This document shows positions 1 through 8,240 of a DNA stretch of 64,000 nucleotides, piece by piece. Source of the DNA: Labrys okinawensis (GTDB lineage: Bacteria; Pseudomonadota; Alphaproteobacteria; Rhizobiales; Labraceae); assembly GCF_002982075.1 (NCBI RefSeq), contig NZ_PUEJ01000012.1, positions 86,563 to 150,562 on the forward strand, given 5' to 3'. Position 1 is the first letter of the stretch. Each line of letters starts with the position of its first letter. Under the pieces are notes generated by a model. It saw nothing but the letters and a program-made list of their open reading frames with translations, had not been told where the DNA came from and did not search any database. The position numbers and the translations under genes are program-made.

Positions 1-462
1 GCCGGAGCCGGCGAGCGCCTTGACGGCGGGGGCGACCATGGTGGGATAGACGCACACGGCTCCCACCGTGGGCGGCGCATCGGCGAGGCCGAGGGCTTCA
101 ACGATATCCTCGCGGATAGGGCGGCGCGCCTTCAGGGCGAGGCGATGGACGCGGCCGGGCGTGTCGTCGCCGGCCAGAGTTGTGAGGTCGATGCACTGAA
201 CCGCCTTCACCAGCCAGGCGGCCTGGTATTCCTTCTTCACCGTGCGGCGCCCGCCGAGAGTTGCGGCCCGGCGTTCGGTGGCGCTGAGATTGACCTCGAT
301 CGCCTCGAACCATTCCGGCTTGAGGGCCGTGCCGGGATTACGGGCATGGGCCCCCTGACCCGACACGATGAGGGCGGAGCCGGTGGGCACCACGCTGAGG
401 GCCGGGGCGGCCGGAGCAGGCTTTTTGGAGGCAGCCGGCGTGCCTTTGTCGGTCTTATCCAT
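1..462 (-). CDS. deoC: Deoxyribose-phosphate aldolase (partial, runs off left edge)
   Basis: The 154 visible residues are the N-terminal part of a class I aldolase that cleaves 2-deoxyribose 5-phosphate to glyceraldehyde 3-phosphate and acetaldehyde. IDLTTLAGDDT (residues 91-101) and AVCVYP (135-140) are DERA core motifs. Residues about 48-150, including RRTVKKEYQAAW and PIRED, resemble the long animal-type DERA more than short E. coli DeoC. Residues 1-45 are a Lys/Ala/Pro-rich extension. The ATG overlaps the end of the upstream regulator gene by 8 bases, so it is the last visible gene of the operon. The active-site lysine lies outside the window, so activity cannot be judged. The family call is firm; the true substrate is inferred. 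Confidence 0.88.
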   Translation of the reverse strand, partial: MDKTDKGTPAASKKPAPAAPALSVVPTGSALIVSGQGAHARNPGTALKPEWFEAIEVNLSATERRAATLGGRRTVKKEYQAAWLVKAVQCIDLTTLAGDDTPGRVHRLALKARRPIREDIVEALGLADAPPTVGAVCVYPTMVAPAVKALAGSG

Positions 463-1453
463 GGTGGCTTTCATCCAGGAGGAAACGTGCCGTCTCTTCA
501 TCGGTGACGAGCACATTGACATAGCCGGCCCGGAGGCAGGCAAGGGTGACGGGCTGTTTGGACTTGCCGGCAGCGACGCCGATCGAGAATTTGCGCTCCC
601 GGCAATAACGCAGGTCCAGGCCGATGGTTCGGGCATCGATGTCGGCATCCACGATATTGCCATAGGCATCGATATAGCGGCTGAGGATGTCGCCGACGGC
701 GCCTTTCGCCTTGAGCGCCGCGGTTTCCGCCTCGGTGACGAAACCCGATTGCACCAGGACGGAATCGGGGCTGATCGTGCCCATGCCGAAGCAGATCACC
801 GGGGCCTGGCGGGCGAGCTCCAGCACGCTGGCGATGGTGGGGTCCTGCTCCAGCGCCACGCGGGTGGCAGCATGGCCGAGAATGGCCGGCACCGGCAGCA
901 GGGTTGCCGTGCCATTGGCCGAGCGGGCGAAGAGCTCGGCGGTGTTGTTGGTGCGTACCGAGGGCGAGCGGATGTTCATGGCGCCGTTGAGCAGCACCAC
1001 TTCCACGCCTTCGTTCCAGAAGGGCGGCAGGCGGTGGGCCACCGCGCTCATGGTCCGGCCCCAGGAAACACCGATCAGCGGCACCTTGCCGAGCCCGGCG
1101 AGCATGCGCGCGGCGGCCTGCGCCACGGCATCGAGCAGGAGGCCTTCGTCCTCCTCGCCATTGTTGGGGACAACGACGGCTTCCTTCAAATTCCAGCGCC
1201 GCTGCAGCCGGGACTCGATGTCGGGAGAACGCGGCGCCCGCGGCACGATCTCGATGCGCACGATGCCCGCCTCGCGTGCCTCGCTCAAAAGGCGGCTCGC
1301 CTGCCAGCGTGTGAGGTTGAGCTCCTTGGCCAGGTCGCCCATGGTCATGTCGAGCTCGTAGTAGCGCTTGGCGACCTGGATCATCAGGAGCTCGCGCTGC
1401 TCGCCGGACATCGTCCTGAACTGGACGTCATGGTCGAGATTGCCGACACTCAT
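455..1453 (-). CDS. SorC/DeoR-type sugar-responsive transcriptional regulator (EryD-like)
   Basis: This 332-residue protein has the SorC-family layout: a helix-turn-helix at about residues 36-66 (MTMGDLAKELNLTRWQASR) followed by a large sugar-phosphate-sensing domain containing VSWGRTM and CFGMGTI. Such regulators (EryD, SorC, LsrR, DeoR of Bacillus) bind phosphorylated sugars and control the operon that encodes them. The ATG at 1453 overlaps the kinase stop as TGATG. A TTG one codon earlier is a less likely start. It lies between the kinase and the aldolase, so it probably regulates this operon. Palindromes at 5429-5442 and 9260-9432 are candidate binding sites. Family call firm; effector unknown. 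Confidence 0.9.
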   Translation of the reverse strand: MSVGNLDHDVQFRTMSGEQRELLMIQVAKRYYELDMTMGDLAKELNLTRWQASRLLSEAREAGIVRIEIVPRAPRSPDIESRLQRRWNLKEAVVVPNNGEEDEGLLLDAVAQAAARMLAGLGKVPLIGVSWGRTMSAVAHRLPPFWNEGVEVVLLNGAMNIRSPSVRTNNTAELFARSANGTATLLPVPAILGHAATRVALEQDPTIASVLELARQAPVICFGMGTISPDSVLVQSGFVTEAETAALKAKGAVGDILSRYIDAYGNIVDADIDARTIGLDLRYCRERKFSIGVAAGKSKQPVTLACLRAGYVNVLVTDEETARFLLDESHHG

Positions 1454-2970
1454 CAACGCGATCCTTCAAGCTGTCTGGATGCCAGCTTGCGCGAGAGTGG
1501 CGCAAGAAGCTCCGTTGCTTCAAGATAATCCTGCAGCAATTCACCATAGCGGGCATGGGCGGCGAGGTCGGGCTCGACCAGGGTGACCGGCTGGGCCACC
1601 GCATCCGCCGCGGCGAAGAGATCGCCGAACAGGCCGGCGCCGGTGGCGGCCGAGGCGGCCGTGCCGACGAGGGTGAGATTGGTCTGGCCGAGGAGTTCGA
1701 CGGGCATGCCCATGGCGTCGACCGTAGCCCTTAGCCACAGCGGATTCTTGGCATAGCCGCCGGAAGAGACGATGCGGTTGCAGGCGATGCCGAGCTCCTG
1801 GATGCGGCGGAACACGTTTGCCGAACCCAGCGCCACCGCTTCGACGGCGGAGCGATAAAGGTCCGCCCGGGTATGGCTGAGGGCGAGGCCCAGCACGGCG
1901 CCGCGCAGCAGGGGGTCGCGATAGGGCGTGCGGTTGCCCATGAAATAATCGAGCGTCAGCAGCCCGGTGCCGCCGACGGGCAGGGCGCTCGCTTCCCCTA
2001 CCAGGGCGGCTCGCTCCTGCTGGTCGAGCCCGAACATGTCACGCGCATACCAGGACATCACCGAGCCGGCCGAAACCTGGCCGGCTTCCACCAGCCAGTA
2101 ATCGTCGACCAGGGCATGGGGATAAGGACCCCAGAAGCCGGTGACCGGCGCTTCGGCCGCGAGCTGGAAGAGATGGACGATCGAGGTGCCCCCGATCAGC
2201 AGATGTTCGCCCGGCCGCAGCGTGCCGGCACCCGCGATGCCGGTGTGCGCGTCGATGCCGCCCTGGGCGAGGATGGGCCGGTTGGCAAGGCCGAGATGCT
2301 CGGCCGCAGCGGCGCTGACAGGGGCGATCGGCATGCCCACCGCCTTGATGTCGCCTGGCAGTTTCGTGGCGAGGTCGGGAATGCCGAATTCGGCGTAGAG
2401 CTCGTCCGGGAAGCGGCGGGTAACGGAATCGTAATTCCACTTGCAGGTCGCGTTCATGCGTGAGCCGACCCACAGGCCCGTCAGCTTGAAATTGATGTAG
2501 TCGAGGCACTCGCAGATGATCTCGGCGCTCGCATAGACGTCCGGCTCATGGCGCGACAGCCACATCGCCTTGGGCACCAGCCATTCGGCCGCATCGCTGC
2601 CGCCGGCATAGGCCAGCACGGGGTGCTGCGAGCGCGCGGTTCGCGCCGCTTCGTCGGCGGCCCGGCAGTCCATCCACAGGAGGGCGGGGCGGAGCGGCGT
2701 CCCGTCCCGCTTGCACGCCACCACGGTCGAGGCCGTGGTCGCGGCGCAGACGCCGTCGATGACGGGCGAGCCGAGATCGCGCATCAGCCCGCGGCTGGCC
2801 CGGCCCAGCGCCTCCCACCACTCGGTCGGCGATTGTTCCGCCCAGCCCGGATGGGGGTGTCGGGTGGCGTATTGGACCTCCCGCTCACCGAGCATCGTGC
2901 GGCTGTCGAGGTCGAACACGCCGACCCTGATGCCGCCGGTGCCGAAATCCAGGCCGAGAAGACGTGGCAT
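1453..2970 (-). CDS. FGGY-family carbohydrate kinase
   Basis: This 505-residue protein is an ATP-dependent sugar or polyol kinase of the FGGY family (xylulokinase, ribulokinase, erythritol and AI-2 kinases). The N-terminal phosphate-binding motif LGLDFGTGG is at residues 5-13, with WAEQSPTEWWEAL and ALLWMDCRA in the substrate domain, and SSGGYAKNPLW near 402 in the ATP domain. The ATG at 2970 is preceded by GGGAGG and gives the normal family length; an upstream extension would run into a dispersed repeat. It overlaps the SorC gene by one base. It presumably phosphorylates the imported sugar or its oxidised product. Substrate not predictable from sequence. Confidence 0.9.
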   Translation of the reverse strand: MPRLLGLDFGTGGIRVGVFDLDSRTMLGEREVQYATRHPHPGWAEQSPTEWWEALGRASRGLMRDLGSPVIDGVCAATTASTVVACKRDGTPLRPALLWMDCRAADEAARTARSQHPVLAYAGGSDAAEWLVPKAMWLSRHEPDVYASAEIICECLDYINFKLTGLWVGSRMNATCKWNYDSVTRRFPDELYAEFGIPDLATKLPGDIKAVGMPIAPVSAAAAEHLGLANRPILAQGGIDAHTGIAGAGTLRPGEHLLIGGTSIVHLFQLAAEAPVTGFWGPYPHALVDDYWLVEAGQVSAGSVMSWYARDMFGLDQQERAALVGEASALPVGGTGLLTLDYFMGNRTPYRDPLLRGAVLGLALSHTRADLYRSAVEAVALGSANVFRRIQELGIACNRIVSSGGYAKNPLWLRATVDAMGMPVELLGQTNLTLVGTAASAATGAGLFGDLFAAADAVAQPVTLVEPDLAAHARYGELLQDYLEATELLAPLSRKLASRQLEGSR

Positions 2971-3002
2971 GGGACCTCCCGATTGCCGGAAATGGGGCGA
3001 CT

Positions 3003-3150
3003 TCCTTCTCCCCTTGCGGGAGAAGGTGGCACGAAGTGCCGGATGAGGGGGGAGCCGCGCGCTTGCCGGGTATCCGCCGACACCCCTCATCCCCCTGCCG
3101 GGACCTCTAGTCAACTCAAGGGAGTTGACGACACCCGCAAGGGGAGAAGG
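3003..3150. repeat. Dispersed intergenic palindromic repeat (RIME-like), copy with nested palindrome
   Basis: Two oppositely oriented modules fill the gap between the kinase and the GatD-like gene: CCTTCTCCCC...GGGAGAAGG at the left end, GGATGAGGGG and CCCCTCATCC in the middle, and CCCGCAAGGGGAGAAGG at the right end. Related copies occur at 8095-8216, 19227-19374, 10116-10138 and 47788-47911. A further perfect palindrome, GTCAACTCAAGGGAGTTGAC, sits inside the right module at 3110-3129. The layout resembles rhizobial intergenic mosaic elements. It lies inside the operon and may fold in the mRNA. Confidence 0.85.
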
Positions 3151-3158
3151 AACTTAGT

Positions 3159-4175
3159 CTACGGCCTGAACATCACCTTGGAGAAGAACTCGTTCTTGCG
3201 CTTGAAGCTCTCGAACATGCCGGGCAGTTCCTCGAGCGTGAGCTCATGGGTGATCATGAATTGCCATTTGAGCTCGCCGGTGGCGAGAGCGTCGAGGGAC
3301 ACCGTCCACTGCTTGCCGGGGAAGGGCGCGCCGAAGGAGTTCCAGGCGCCGTGCAGGGACACTTCCTGGCGCAGGAAGTGCTGGAAGGTCTGGTTCTCCA
3401 GCGCGACCTCGCCGACGGGAATGCCGATGAACACGACATGGCCGCCCGGGCCGGCCAGCTTGGCGGCGAAGTTGATCGAGGAGGGATGGCCGGCCGCCTC
3501 GACGATGAGGTCGCAGTTCAGCCCCGATGGCAGCGGATCGGTGATCAGCTGGGTGTGGGTGGCGCCCGCCTCGCGCGCCTGTTCGAGCTTCTGCTCGGAG
3601 ACGTCGACGGCGACGACTTCCGTGCAGCCCATCAGCTTCATCCACTGTATCGCGAACAGGCCGATCGGGCCGCAACCGATGACGCCGCCGCGCTGGCCCA
3701 TGGTGGGCGGCGCCTTCCAGACGGCGTGGAGGGCGATCGAGGCCGGGTCGGTCATGGCGATGGCGCGGGGATCGGCGTCGGCCGGGGCCTTGAGCAGGTT
3801 GCCGACGGGCACCGAGACGAATTCGGTGTAGGCGCCGTCGCGTCGGCTGCCGAAATAGTCATAGTTGCGGCAGCGCGAGAAATTGCCGGTCGCGCATTGA
3901 TCGCAGACCCGGCAGGGAATGAGCGGGGCGACGCCCACGAGCTCGCCCTTCTCGAAACCGGTCACGCCGGCGCCGACCTCGGCGATATGGCCGGAGAATT
4001 CATGCCCGCAGATGATGGGCATGCGATGGGCGCCCTTGGTGAGCATGCGCGGCAGGTCCGAGCCGCATACGCCGACGGCCGCCACGCGCAGCAGCACCTC
4101 CCCGGTTGCCGCGACCGGCTTGGGAACGTCCTCGAGACGAATGTCACCGGGCGAATACATGACGGCTGCGCGCAT
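3159..4175 (-). CDS. Zinc-dependent MDR alcohol dehydrogenase, galactitol-1-phosphate dehydrogenase-like
   Basis: This 338-residue medium-chain dehydrogenase should oxidise a polyol or polyol phosphate with NAD(P). Catalytic zinc ligands are Cys37 in GVCGSD and His58-Glu59 in GHEFSGH. Structural zinc cysteines are at about 88, 91, 94 and 102, and the Rossmann motif GCGPIG is at 167-172. GSDLPR, GSRRDGAYTEF and the PGKQW segment match E. coli GatD closely. The position of the usual zinc-ligand Glu (EP) reads DP at 143-144, a possible conservative change. The ATG at 4175 follows AAGGAT, removing a long N-terminal extension. It shares an operon with a second dehydrogenase of another superfamily. 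Confidence 0.85.
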   Translation of the reverse strand: MRAAVMYSPGDIRLEDVPKPVAATGEVLLRVAAVGVCGSDLPRMLTKGAHRMPIICGHEFSGHIAEVGAGVTGFEKGELVGVAPLIPCRVCDQCATGNFSRCRNYDYFGSRRDGAYTEFVSVPVGNLLKAPADADPRAIAMTDPASIALHAVWKAPPTMGQRGGVIGCGPIGLFAIQWMKLMGCTEVVAVDVSEQKLEQAREAGATHTQLITDPLPSGLNCDLIVEAAGHPSSINFAAKLAGPGGHVVFIGIPVGEVALENQTFQHFLRQEVSLHGAWNSFGAPFPGKQWTVSLDALATGELKWQFMITHELTLEELPGMFESFKRKNEFFSKVMFRP

Positions 4176-4230
4176 GGTCAAAATCCTTGGATAGGGAATG
4201 GCGGAATCGGGAAAAGCGAAGCGGCGGCCG

Positions 4231-5379
4231 TCAGTGGGCCTGCCGCTCGGCACCGAAGAGCGAGGAGGTGAAGGCGTCCAGGGCGATGATGGCGTCGCGG
4301 ACGATCTCCACCGACAGGGGCACGGCGACCCGCCAGGTGATCGAGCCCTCCTTGAGGGCCGCCTTGGCGACGCGCTCGATGTCCGCGGCGGAGGCCTTGC
4401 CGAGCCTGAGGTCGGCGAGGGTAGTAGGCAGGCCCAGGGATCTGCAGAAGCGGGCGGTTTCCTCGATCTCGGCGAGAGGACGTCCTTCCAGCATCAGCAG
4501 GCAGAGCACGCCGAAGGCGACCTTCTCGCCGTGGAAGAAGCCGTGGCTTTCCTCCAGCACCGTCAGGCCATCATGGATGCCGTGGGCGGCGGAAACGGCG
4601 CAATTCTCGAAGCCGAGGCCGCTCAACAGCGTATTGGCCTCGATGATGTTCTCGACAGCCGGCGTCAGCGCACCCTTCTCGACCGCGAGCTTGGCCGCCA
4701 GGGCATCGCGCATCAGCACTTCATGGCAGGTCTTGGCGATGGCGATGCCGGCAAGCGGGGCGGGATAGCCGCCGGCGATGAAGTTGTCGGAGCGGGATTC
4801 CAGGTTGGAGCGGGCTTCGAACCAGGTGGAGAGGGCGTCGCCGATGCCGGCGACCAGGAAGCGAACCGGCGCCTTGGCGATCAGGGCGCTGTCGACCACC
4901 ACCACGTCCGGATTGCGCGGCAGCATGAAGGATTCCTTGAACACGCCCTGCGGCGTGTAGGTCACCGCGATGGCGCTGGTCGGCGCGTCCGTCGAGGCGA
5001 TGGTCGGCACGATGGCGATGCGGGCCTTGTTGGCGATCGCGGCCAGCTTGGCGGTATCGGCCGTCTTGCCGCCGCCGATGCCGACGACCATGTCCGCCTT
5101 GGCTTCGGCCACCAGGGCCGTGACCCGGTCGATCTCCTCGCGGCAGCATTCGCCGTTGAACTTCTCCATGGTGAGGCCGAGGCCGCTGCCCTCCAGCGAG
5201 GCGAGGATCGAGGCGCCGAGCTTCTCGAAGACGAAGCCGTCGACGAGCAGGAAGGCCTTGCTGCCGAGCGGAGTGAGATGATCGGCGAGGCGCCCGATTT
5301 CACCGGCGCGCTGGATGTATTTGAGCGGACCGCCGAAGGCCCGGCCCTGTGCGCTGTGCCATCCTTGAGTTGCAGCCAT
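4231..5379 (-). CDS. Iron-type alcohol dehydrogenase, glycerol dehydrogenase-like
   Basis: This 382-residue protein is clearly related to GldA: KYIQ near residue 20, the NAD-binding GIGGGKTADTAK at 100-111, PTIASTDAPTSA at 125-136, AGIGDALSTWFEA with metal ligand Asp near 181, and the metal-binding histidines in AAHGIHDGLT and FHGEKVAFG. The family oxidises glycerol or related 1,2-diols with NAD and a divalent metal. The ATG at 5379 gives a length close to GldA. An in-frame GTG at 5433 is possible, but it would overlap the palindrome TTCACATTTGTGAA and neither start has a strong ribosome site. The true substrate is probably the operon's polyol or its derivative. Confidence 0.85.
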   Translation of the reverse strand: MAATQGWHSAQGRAFGGPLKYIQRAGEIGRLADHLTPLGSKAFLLVDGFVFEKLGASILASLEGSGLGLTMEKFNGECCREEIDRVTALVAEAKADMVVGIGGGKTADTAKLAAIANKARIAIVPTIASTDAPTSAIAVTYTPQGVFKESFMLPRNPDVVVVDSALIAKAPVRFLVAGIGDALSTWFEARSNLESRSDNFIAGGYPAPLAGIAIAKTCHEVLMRDALAAKLAVEKGALTPAVENIIEANTLLSGLGFENCAVSAAHGIHDGLTVLEESHGFFHGEKVAFGVLCLLMLEGRPLAEIEETARFCRSLGLPTTLADLRLGKASAADIERVAKAALKEGSITWRVAVPLSVEIVRDAIIALDAFTSSLFGAERQAH

Positions 5380-5428
5380 TGGAGGGATTCCCTGGGTCGC
5401 ACCGCCCGGCGGCGGTGAATGATCGATA

Positions 5429-5461
5429 TTCACATTTGTGAAATATGATCATTTATGTGAA
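5429..5461. promoter_or_regulatory. Candidate operator: TTCACATTTGTGAA plus half site
   Basis: A perfect 14-base palindrome (5429-5442) lies just upstream of the GldA-like gene. The half-site TTTATGTGAA follows at 5452-5461. A related 11-of-14 match lies at 9323-9336 upstream of the binding-protein gene. The AT-rich spacer between the permease and the dehydrogenase therefore probably holds a second regulated promoter. The binding regulator is inferred, the SorC protein being the obvious candidate. Confidence 0.5.
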
Positions 5462-5532
5462 AAACTAGACAAAAAGAGACGCGCTGTCAACGGAGTCCGC
5501 AGCACGGAGTCGGCAGCGCGTCGGGTCGTGTT

Positions 5533-6522
5533 CTATCGCTTCAGGGTGCCGGTGGCGTATTGCAGCAGCATCGCCACCACGATGATCAGGCCGGTGTAGA
5601 GCTGCTGGCTGTAGCCAGGCACCCCGGCGAGGTTCATGATGTTGGCGATGATGCCCATCACCAGCGTGCCGAGCAGCGTGTTGACCACGTCGCCGCGCCC
5701 GCCCATCAGGCTGGCGCCGCCGATTACCACCGCCGCGATGACGTTGAGCTCCATGCCGACGCCGACCTGGGCCGAGCCGATGGTGGTGCGGCTGGCGGAG
5801 ATCACGCCGGCGAGCCCGGCCAGCGCTCCGGAGATCACATAGACGGAGAGGATGTAGCGCGGCACCGCGATGCCGGAGAGCCGCACGGCCTCCTCGTTGG
5901 AGCCGATGGCGGTGATGATGCGGCCGAAGCGCGTGAAGGACAGCACGATGCCGCCGACGATGAACACCGCGAACATCAGGATGACCGGTTGCGGGATGCC
6001 GAGCCAGTAGCCGGCGCCGAAGTCCGCGAGGGCCTGGCCGCCGTCACCGATCGAGATCGGCCGCCCTTCCGAGATCATGAAGGAGAGCGAGCGGGCGATC
6101 GCCATCATGGCCAGCGACATCACGAAGGAGGGCAGGCGCATATAGGCGACGAAGAAGCCGACGGCGAGGCCGCAGGCGGCGCCGCACAGGATCACCAGGG
6201 CGATGCTGACGCCGACGCCATAGCCGAGCTTGGCGATGAAATAGGCGGTCAGCACGCAGCCCAGCGCCAGCACCGAGCCGACGGAAAGGTCGATGCCGCG
6301 GGTGAGGATGACGAACAGCATGCCCACCGACATGATGCCCGCCCCGGAGGCGACCTGCCGCAGCACGTTCAGGATGTTGTTCTTGGTCAGGAAGCTGTCG
6401 GTCCACAGGGAGGCGACGATGACCAGGACCAGGAAGATGCCGAGGGTCGCGAAACGCTGCACCAGGGCGCCGAGATCATAGCCGCGCTTGCCGTCGCCGC
6501 GGTTCTCGCTGAGAGCTGTCAT
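5533..6522 (-). CDS. Ribose-type ABC transporter permease
   Basis: This 329-residue inner-membrane protein belongs to the RbsC/AraH family. It has many hydrophobic segments, the conserved ILTRGIDLSVGSVLAL segment near residues 72-87, and the GSNEEAVRLSGI motif that contacts the ATPase. It would form the homodimeric membrane channel of the importer. Only one permease gene is present, as in ribose systems and unlike the two of the AI-2 Lsr system. Its ATG lies 4 bases after the ATPase stop, so the two are translated together. Confidence 0.93.
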   Translation of the reverse strand: MTALSENRGDGKRGYDLGALVQRFATLGIFLVLVIVASLWTDSFLTKNNILNVLRQVASGAGIMSVGMLFVILTRGIDLSVGSVLALGCVLTAYFIAKLGYGVGVSIALVILCGAACGLAVGFFVAYMRLPSFVMSLAMMAIARSLSFMISEGRPISIGDGGQALADFGAGYWLGIPQPVILMFAVFIVGGIVLSFTRFGRIITAIGSNEEAVRLSGIAVPRYILSVYVISGALAGLAGVISASRTTIGSAQVGVGMELNVIAAVVIGGASLMGGRGDVVNTLLGTLVMGIIANIMNLAGVPGYSQQLYTGLIIVVAMLLQYATGTLKR

Positions 6523-6526
6523 TGTC

Positions 6527-8044
6527 CTATACCGTTCCAGCTTGAATTGTTTTGCCGGGCTGTCCGCCCTCGCTCATGGCCAGGGAAAGCAGGTTTTCCT
6601 CGCTGTAGTCGTCCGGCTTGAGTTCGCCGCGGATCTCGCCCTCGCGCATCACCAGCACGCGGTCGCACAGGCCGAAGAGTTCCTGATGCTCGGAGGAGAT
6701 CACCAGCACGGCCTTGCCGGCTTCCGCCAGGCGATTGACCAGCGCGTAGATCTCGGTCTTGGCGCCGACGTCGACGCCGCGGGTCGGCTCGTCGAGAATG
6801 ATGAGATCGCCATCGGCATGGAACCACTTGGCCAGGACCACCTTCTGCTGGTTGCCGCCCGACAGGCTCGAGACGGGCGCTTCGACGCTGGCGGCCTTGA
6901 GGCGCAGGCTCTGGCCGAGTTCGCTGACGGTGCGCCGTTCCAGGCCCCGGCGCAGAAAGCCGAGCGCGGTGGTGACCGACGACATCCGCGCCATGGTGGC
7001 GTTCACCCTTATGGGCTTGTCCAGGATGACGCCCTGATGCTTGCGGTCCTCGGGCACCAGCCCGACACCCGCCGCGACGGCGTCGCGGGGCGAGCGGAAA
7101 TGCACCGGCTTGCCCTTGAGCTTGATGGCGCCGCTGTCGGGCTTGTCGGCGCCGAAAATCAGGCGGGCGACCTCGGTGCGGCCGGAGCCGACCAGGCCGC
7201 CGAGGCCGACGATTTCGCCGGCGCGCACGGCCAGGCTGACATTGCGGACCTTGCGGCCGGCATGGAGGGCCGAGACGCTGACCACTTCCTCGCCGATCTT
7301 GCGCTCTCCCCTCTCGGGGAACAGGGCGGAGAGCGGGCGGCCGACCATCATGCGGATGATGTCGTCGATGCTCACCTCCTTGGCGGCGACGGTGCCGACG
7401 AGCTGGCCGTCCTTCATCACCGTCATGCGGTCGGAGATGCGCATCACCTCCTCGAGGCGATGGGAGATATAGACGACACCGACGCCATGGGCCCTGAGGT
7501 CGGCGATGACCTTGTGCAGGCGCGCGGCATCCCGATCGGAAAGCACAGCCGTCGGCTCGTCGAAAATGATGATCTTGACCTCGCGCGACAGCGCCTTGGC
7601 GATCTCGACCACCTGCTGATGGGCGACGGCGAGATTGCCGACGCGCTCGCCCGGATCGATATCGAAGCCGAGCCGCTTGATCAGTTCGCCGGCGCGCTTC
7701 TTCAGCCCCGGCCCGGCGAAGACGCCAGGCAATTCGCCCAGGAAGATGTTCTCCGCCACCGACAGATCGGGGGCCAGCGCCAGTTCCTGGTGGATCACCG
7801 CGATGCCGAGCGCCCTGGCCATGCGCGGATCACGGAAATCGACATGGCTGCCGGCGATCTTCACCTCGCCGCTGCTCGGCTGGAGTTCGCCGCCCAGCAC
7901 GCGCATCAGCGTCGACTTGCCGGCCCCGTTCTCGCCGAGCAAGGCATGGACCTCGCCACTCTGGACGTCGAAATCGACGCCCTTGAGGGCGTGCACGCCG
8001 CCGAAGGATTTGGTTATGGCGGTGAGCCTGGCGAGTTCGGACAT
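6527..8044 (-). CDS. Ribose-type ABC transporter ATP-binding protein (two ABC domains)
   Basis: This 505-residue protein has the duplicated ATPase layout of RbsA/MglA. The first domain carries Walker A GENGAGKST at 38-46 and FDEPTAVLSD; the second carries signature LSGGNQQK and ILDEPTRGVDVG. The start at 8044 (MSELARL) follows GAGGAC and matches the family N-terminus; the extra upstream open frame is repeat DNA. It energises import with the adjacent permease and the binding protein encoded upstream. A dispersed repeat sits between this gene and the binding-protein gene and may lower downstream expression. Confidence 0.94.
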   Translation of the reverse strand: MSELARLTAITKSFGGVHALKGVDFDVQSGEVHALLGENGAGKSTLMRVLGGELQPSSGEVKIAGSHVDFRDPRMARALGIAVIHQELALAPDLSVAENIFLGELPGVFAGPGLKKRAGELIKRLGFDIDPGERVGNLAVAHQQVVEIAKALSREVKIIIFDEPTAVLSDRDAARLHKVIADLRAHGVGVVYISHRLEEVMRISDRMTVMKDGQLVGTVAAKEVSIDDIIRMMVGRPLSALFPERGERKIGEEVVSVSALHAGRKVRNVSLAVRAGEIVGLGGLVGSGRTEVARLIFGADKPDSGAIKLKGKPVHFRSPRDAVAAGVGLVPEDRKHQGVILDKPIRVNATMARMSSVTTALGFLRRGLERRTVSELGQSLRLKAASVEAPVSSLSGGNQQKVVLAKWFHADGDLIILDEPTRGVDVGAKTEIYALVNRLAEAGKAVLVISSEHQELFGLCDRVLVMREGEIRGELKPDDYSEENLLSLAMSEGGQPGKTIQAGTV

Positions 8045-8094
8045 GATGTCCTCGCTGGTTTGGAGTCGTCGAGTAGGAAAAACGGCGCGCCTGT

Positions 8095-8216
8095 CCTTCT
8101 CCCCTTGCGGGAGAAGGTGCCCCGAAGGGGCGGATGAGGGGAGACACGCGACTTTGCCGAGTCTGTGCTTCACCCCTCATCCCCCTGCCGGGACCTTCTC
8201 CCGCAAGGGGAGAAGG
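8095..8216. repeat. Dispersed intergenic palindromic repeat (RIME-like)
   Basis: The same two-module structure as at 3003-3150, here without the nested palindrome: CCTTCTCCCC near the left end, GGATGAGGGG and CCCCTCATCC inside, and CCTTCTCCCGCAAGGGG at the right. It lies between the binding-protein and ATPase genes. In the transcript it could form strong stem-loops and cause the usual excess of binding protein; that effect is inferred. Confidence 0.85.
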
Positions 8217-8240
8217 CAAATCTCGTGTCGAAGTCGCTAC

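Noticed and set aside
6488..8137. Long plus-strand open frame opposite the ribose-type ATPase gene
   Set aside because: It is a high-GC shadow of a gene with full ABC motifs on the minus strand, lacks a ribosome site and has no recognisable domain.
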